This document shows positions 13,420 to 16,668 of a stretch of DNA of 16,668 nt, piece after piece. A program made the position numbers and the translations under genes. Each line of letters opens with the position of its first letter. The first letter of the stretch is position 1. The DNA comes from an uncultured Methylophilus sp. (lineage in GTDB: Bacteria; Pseudomonadota; Gammaproteobacteria; Burkholderiales; Methylophilaceae): contig CAKZJM010000314.1 in assembly GCA_936943315.1 (NCBI GenBank), positions 1 to 16,668 of the forward strand, written 5' to 3'. The notes beneath the pieces were generated by a model, which had not been told where the DNA came from, did no database searches, and saw nothing but the letters and a program-made list of their open reading frames with translations.

Positions 13420-15105
13420 ATGAGCCAACACTCTCCATCTGATCATGTTTTAGAGATGCCCTCTCTCGGGTTCGGGCTTGGGTTGCGTCCCCAGCACTAT
13501 CCTTATATTTTTGAGCAGCAGCCTGCGGTGGACTGGTTTGAAATCATCTCCGAGAACTTTATGGAGACCGACGGCAAGCCTAAACGCAACCTGGCGCGGA
13601 TCAAGGAAATGTATCCGGTGGTGATGCACGGGGTTTCCATGTCGATAGGCAGTGTCGATCCTTTAAATTCCGACTATCTTAAAAAACTCAAAGCACTTAT
13701 CGATTGGGTGAATCCAGCCTGGATTTCTGACCACCTGTGCTGGACGGGAGTGGCGCATAAAAATACGCATGATTTGCTGCCGCTGCCTTATACCGAAGAG
13801 TCACTCAAACATATTGTCCAGCGTATTCAGCAGGTGCAAGACCGCCTGGGGCGCAGAATTGCGCTGGAAAATCCTTCGACCTACCTGGAGTTTAAGCACT
13901 CCACCATTGCCGAAGCAGAATTTATCGCCGCCATGGCACAGCAGGCCGACTGCCATTTGCTGCTGGATGTGAATAATGTCTATGTCACCTGCTATAACCA
14001 TAGGCTGGACCCGAAAACCTACCTGGATGCGCTGCCGCTGGAACGGGTGATACAAATACACCTCTCCGGGCACAGCAACAAAGGCAACCATATTGTCGAC
14101 ACGCATGACGACCACGTGATTGATGAGGTGTGGCAGTTGTATCAATACGTGGTCAACCGTGCCGGGCGCGTGCCTAACACCATGATTGAATGGGATGACC
14201 GGATCCCGGATTTTCCAGTGTTGCTTGCCGAGCTGGATAAAGCCAAACAGGCAGCAAAACAGGCGGTTCACCCGGTGAGTGAATGGATATTGCCTAGCCT
14301 GGACGATGGCCGCGAGCGGCCAGTGGACCCGCCTGCGATGAACTTATTAGACGCGCAAACACACATGCAACAGGCCGTGACGCAGGGCAGCCGGTTTGAG
14401 AGCGCACCCGAGCAATGGATACGCTCCAAGAACGCATTTGCGCCGCATGAACAATTGGCTGTATACGCCAATGCCTACCGCTACCGTTTATATGATGTGG
14501 TGGCCGAAGATTATCCGGTGTTGCAGCATTACCTGACAGCGCAGCCATTTTCTGAGCTCATCTGGGCGTTCGTAGAAACGGTCTTGCCTGACCATTTTAA
14601 TATTGGCCGCTTTGCCCTCAAGCTGCCAGCGTTTATTCAAACCTTTCTGCCAGACGATGCATTTGCGCATGCCTTATGCCAGCTAGAAACCACGGTGGCT
14701 CAAATGACAGACCCGGCAGAAACCGAGCCGTTGGACGAATCACATCTGCAAGGGCTGACGGCGGACAGTATTCTGGAGTTAACACTCTATCCACGGCAGG
14801 CCCTGCGCCTGATGTCGTTTGAGTCTCAGGTCAATGCCTATTACCAGGCGGTGATGGACGAACAAGAAAGCCCTGTGCCCTGCCACGTGCCCGAGTATCT
14901 GGCCGTGTTCCGGCATGAGGATGTGGTGTGGCGCATGTCGTTGGAGTCTGCAGAGTTTGCCTTGCTATCCGAGCTGTTTGGCGGGGCCACCATCGGTGAG
15001 GCGCTGGCTGACCGGGATGACACCGAAAGCCAGGCCATCACCCGTTATTTTGCAAAATGGATGCGCAACGGATTACTGGCATCCCAACATCACGAGTACA
15101 TTTAA
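13420..15105 (+). CDS. Fused BufB (DUF692) and BufC (DUF2063) enzyme
   Basis: This 561-residue protein has two parts that are usually separate genes. Residues 14-275 are a DUF692 TIM-barrel of the multinuclear-iron enzyme family (as in MbnB and HvfB). Candidate metal ligands are His70 (MHGVS), His105 (SDHLCW), Glu150 (LENPS), Asp183 with Asn185-186 (LLLDVNN), His214 (IHLSGH), Asp227/His229 and Glu257 (IEWDD). A short linker (276-305) leads to a DUF2063 partner domain (about 306-415; MQQAVTQG, LAVYANAYRYRLYDVVAEDYPVLQHYL) and a C-terminal region (416-555). The pair would bind the precursor and convert its Cys residues, probably in the cytoplasm before export. AGGA lies 7 bases before the ATG. 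No internal stop or frameshift separates the domains. Confidence 0.93.
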   Translation: MSQHSPSDHVLEMPSLGFGLGLRPQHYPYIFEQQPAVDWFEIISENFMETDGKPKRNLARIKEMYPVVMHGVSMSIGSVDPLNSDYLKKLKALIDWVNPAWISDHLCWTGVAHKNTHDLLPLPYTEESLKHIVQRIQQVQDRLGRRIALENPSTYLEFKHSTIAEAEFIAAMAQQADCHLLLDVNNVYVTCYNHRLDPKTYLDALPLERVIQIHLSGHSNKGNHIVDTHDDHVIDEVWQLYQYVVNRAGRVPNTMIEWDDRIPDFPVLLAELDKAKQAAKQAVHPVSEWILPSLDDGRERPVDPPAMNLLDAQTHMQQAVTQGSRFESAPEQWIRSKNAFAPHEQLAVYANAYRYRLYDVVAEDYPVLQHYLTAQPFSELIWAFVETVLPDHFNIGRFALKLPAFIQTFLPDDAFAHALCQLETTVAQMTDPAETEPLDESHLQGLTADSILELTLYPRQALRLMSFESQVNAYYQAVMDEQESPVPCHVPEYLAVFRHEDVVWRMSLESAEFALLSELFGGATIGEALADRDDTESQAITRYFAKWMRNGLLASQHHEYI

Positions 15106-15117
15106 AGGGGAAAACAA

Positions 15118-15570
15118 ATGAACGCATTACTGAATATATTGATCTGGTGGCCAAAACGCATCGCTGCACATTTTACGTGGGCAGGTCCGCTGCTGGCGCG
15201 CGTGGTGGTTGGCTACACGTTTATGCTGACCGGCTGGGGCAAGCTCATGAACTTGCCTGCCATCATCGAAAACTTTAAAAGCTGGGGCATCCCTTACCCT
15301 GAATTATTGACACCGTTTGTCGCGGGTTGGGAGTTCGTGGGTGGCTTAGGCTTGATACTGGGCTTGATGACCCGAGTGCTCGGCGGTGGACTCGCTGTCG
15401 TCATGGTGGTGGCGATCATTTCCGCCAAACTGGCAGATGTAGACTCCCTGGAAACCCTGCTCGGTTTTGAAGAGGCGACTTACTTTGCCGTATTCACCTG
15501 GCTGGCGATTTGCGGCGCGGGCAAGGTGTCGCTGGATTACTTTCTGGAGCGGCTGGATCCTGAAAAGTAA
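15118..15570 (+). CDS. DoxX family membrane protein
   Basis: This 150-residue inner-membrane protein has about four helices (23-43, 65-83, 86-105 and 119-138), the usual DoxX size. Characteristic segments are ARVVVGYTFMLTGWGKL, WGIPYPELLTPFVAGWEFVGGLGLILGLMTRV and a Cys in the last helix. DoxX proteins are common in bufferin operons and may take part in redox or quinone-linked steps, but the exact role is unsettled. It starts 12 bases after the fused enzyme stop, and its AAGGGG ribosome site overlaps that stop codon region, so the two are co-transcribed. It is convergent with the oxidoreductase 38 bases on. Confidence 0.92.
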   Translation: MNALLNILIWWPKRIAAHFTWAGPLLARVVVGYTFMLTGWGKLMNLPAIIENFKSWGIPYPELLTPFVAGWEFVGGLGLILGLMTRVLGGGLAVVMVVAIISAKLADVDSLETLLGFEEATYFAVFTWLAICGAGKVSLDYFLERLDPEK

Positions 15571-15608
15571 ATTTCTACAGGGGTGGCTGGCAACAATCTG
15601 TTGAATGT

Positions 15609-16613
15609 TTATTCTGCCGTCACCTCAATCACGACTTTGCCTCTGGTCTGACCTGAAGTGATTTGTTTGTACGCCGCCCCGACTTCTTGAAATGAAAAGT
15701 GTTGCGGATCCAACCTGATAGTTAACTGGCCTGTATCGACCAGCTTGGCTGCTTCAGCAAGTATTTCACCGTGGCGCTGGCGACCCTTGCCGGTCAATAA
15801 AGGAATGAGCGTAAATACGCCGGAGTAAGTCGCCGCTTTGAATGACAAGGGTGCCAGTGCGTGTGTCCCCCAGCCCAGGCAGCTGACGACATGGCCATGA
15901 TAGGCGCGCGCCATGTTGAAGGAAGCATCCAAAGTGGCACCGCCCACCGTGTCGTAGATAATGTCAAAGCCTTCACCATCGGTGTACTTTTTGACGTACG
16001 TCGTGACAGAGTCAGCTTCATAATCAATTGGAATCGCGCCATACAGCGCCACGGCTTCCATATCCCTCGCCGAGACCGTGGCGTAGACCCGGGCGCCATG
16101 CGCTTTGGCAATTTGTACCGCCATATGACCTACGCCACCGGCACCGCCGTGTACCAATACCGTTTTTTCCTGATTCACTTTTGCACGATCAACTAGGCCT
16201 TCCCAGGCCGTGATGAAAATCAGCGGCAGGGCGGCGGCTTCACGCATACTTAATTTTTCTGGTTTATGTGCCAGTAACGCCGCCTCCGCCAACACGTATT
16301 CGGCCAAAGTGCCGGGGATATTGCCTACCCCGCCAACCATACCAAACACATGGTCTCCAACGTTAAAGCGATACACATCCGCTCCCACGGCCACTACGGT
16401 GCCTGCCATATCCAACCCAAGCACGGCTGGCAGCGCGTGGCAGGCATGGGAAGCGCCGCCTTGTCTGATTTTAATATCCAATGGATTGACACCACTAGCG
16501 GCCACTTTGACCAATACTTCTCCCGGTCCTGGCTGGGGAACCGGCACTTGGCGACTGATAAAGTCACCATTGGCTGTTTCTACGAAAAGTGCCTGCATGG
16601 TATTGGAAATCAT
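15609..16613 (-). CDS. Zinc-free MDR quinone oxidoreductase-like protein
   Basis: This is a 334-residue medium-chain dehydrogenase/reductase. The N-terminal catalytic domain (ASGVNPLDIKIRQG, PAVLGLDMAGTVVAVG) is followed by a nucleotide-binding domain with the GGAGGVG motif (156-162) and FDIIYDTVGGATLD (216-229). It lacks the zinc-ligand GHE motif and the Cys cluster of structural-zinc members, which fits the quinone oxidoreductase/zeta-crystallin type using NADPH. The substrate is unknown. I chose the ATG at 16613 over an upstream TTG at 16619 because AGGAG lies 6 bases before the ATG and abuts the TTG. It is unrelated to the bufferin operon by strand, with the genes convergent. Confidence 0.92.
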   Translation of the reverse strand: MISNTMQALFVETANGDFISRQVPVPQPGPGEVLVKVAASGVNPLDIKIRQGGASHACHALPAVLGLDMAGTVVAVGADVYRFNVGDHVFGMVGGVGNIPGTLAEYVLAEAALLAHKPEKLSMREAAALPLIFITAWEGLVDRAKVNQEKTVLVHGGAGGVGHMAVQIAKAHGARVYATVSARDMEAVALYGAIPIDYEADSVTTYVKKYTDGEGFDIIYDTVGGATLDASFNMARAYHGHVVSCLGWGTHALAPLSFKAATYSGVFTLIPLLTGKGRQRHGEILAEAAKLVDTGQLTIRLDPQHFSFQEVGAAYKQITSGQTRGKVVIEVTAE

Positions 16614-16668
16614 ATTCAACTCCTGGTCTGTGTGGATGACTGCTCAGTGTCACGGTAAATACCGAGTA

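Overview
The window looks like ordinary, gene-dense chromosome of a Gram-negative bacterium with roughly balanced base composition. Signal peptides, inner-membrane carriers, a cytochrome b561, a CheW, an HD-GYP protein and an ANTAR two-component pair all fit a proteobacterium. The overall flavour suggests a betaproteobacterium, perhaps a methylotroph of the Methylophilaceae, but that is inference. No rRNA, tRNA, CRISPR array, insertion sequence or phage gene was recognised.

Layout. (1) 207-2281: an unrecognised protein with weak acetyltransferase resemblance (-) is divergent from a pair on the + strand, a small four-helix membrane protein and a cytochrome b561; a short palindrome lies between them. 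(2) 2294-3301: a YhbW-like flavin monooxygenase homologue (-) whose real start may be an ATT codon. (3) 3302-3817: a gene-poor divergent spacer with a perfect 15-bp-arm palindrome and a terminator-like hairpin that ends no annotated gene. (4) 3818-5548: CheW followed by a DUF3391/HD-GYP cyclic-di-GMP phosphodiesterase. (5) 5560-9903 (-): a multi-PAS/GAF HisKA_2 sensor kinase followed one base later by its REC-ANTAR regulator. The kinase is split by a probable one-base deletion inside its first PAS domain. (6) 10104-12745 (-): a putative Na+/H+ antiporter followed by a ClC-type chloride/proton exchanger. (7) 13079-15570 (+): a bufferin-type metallophore operon. It has a Cys-rich secreted precursor, a hairpin attenuator, one protein fusing the DUF692 (BufB) and DUF2063 (BufC) functions, and a DoxX membrane protein. 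(8) 15609-16613 (-): a zinc-free quinone-oxidoreductase-like MDR protein.

How the parts work together. The bufferin operon is the most distinctive system. The precursor would be made in excess, modified on Cys residues by the fused DUF692/DUF2063 enzyme, and exported by its signal peptide to bind metal, probably copper, in the periplasm. The kinase-ANTAR pair would sense a signal through PAS/GAF domains and act on RNA by antitermination, if the kinase is functional. CheW and HD-GYP suggest chemosensory and c-di-GMP control, with no other chemotaxis genes in view. The two ion exchangers suggest coupled pH or salt homeostasis.
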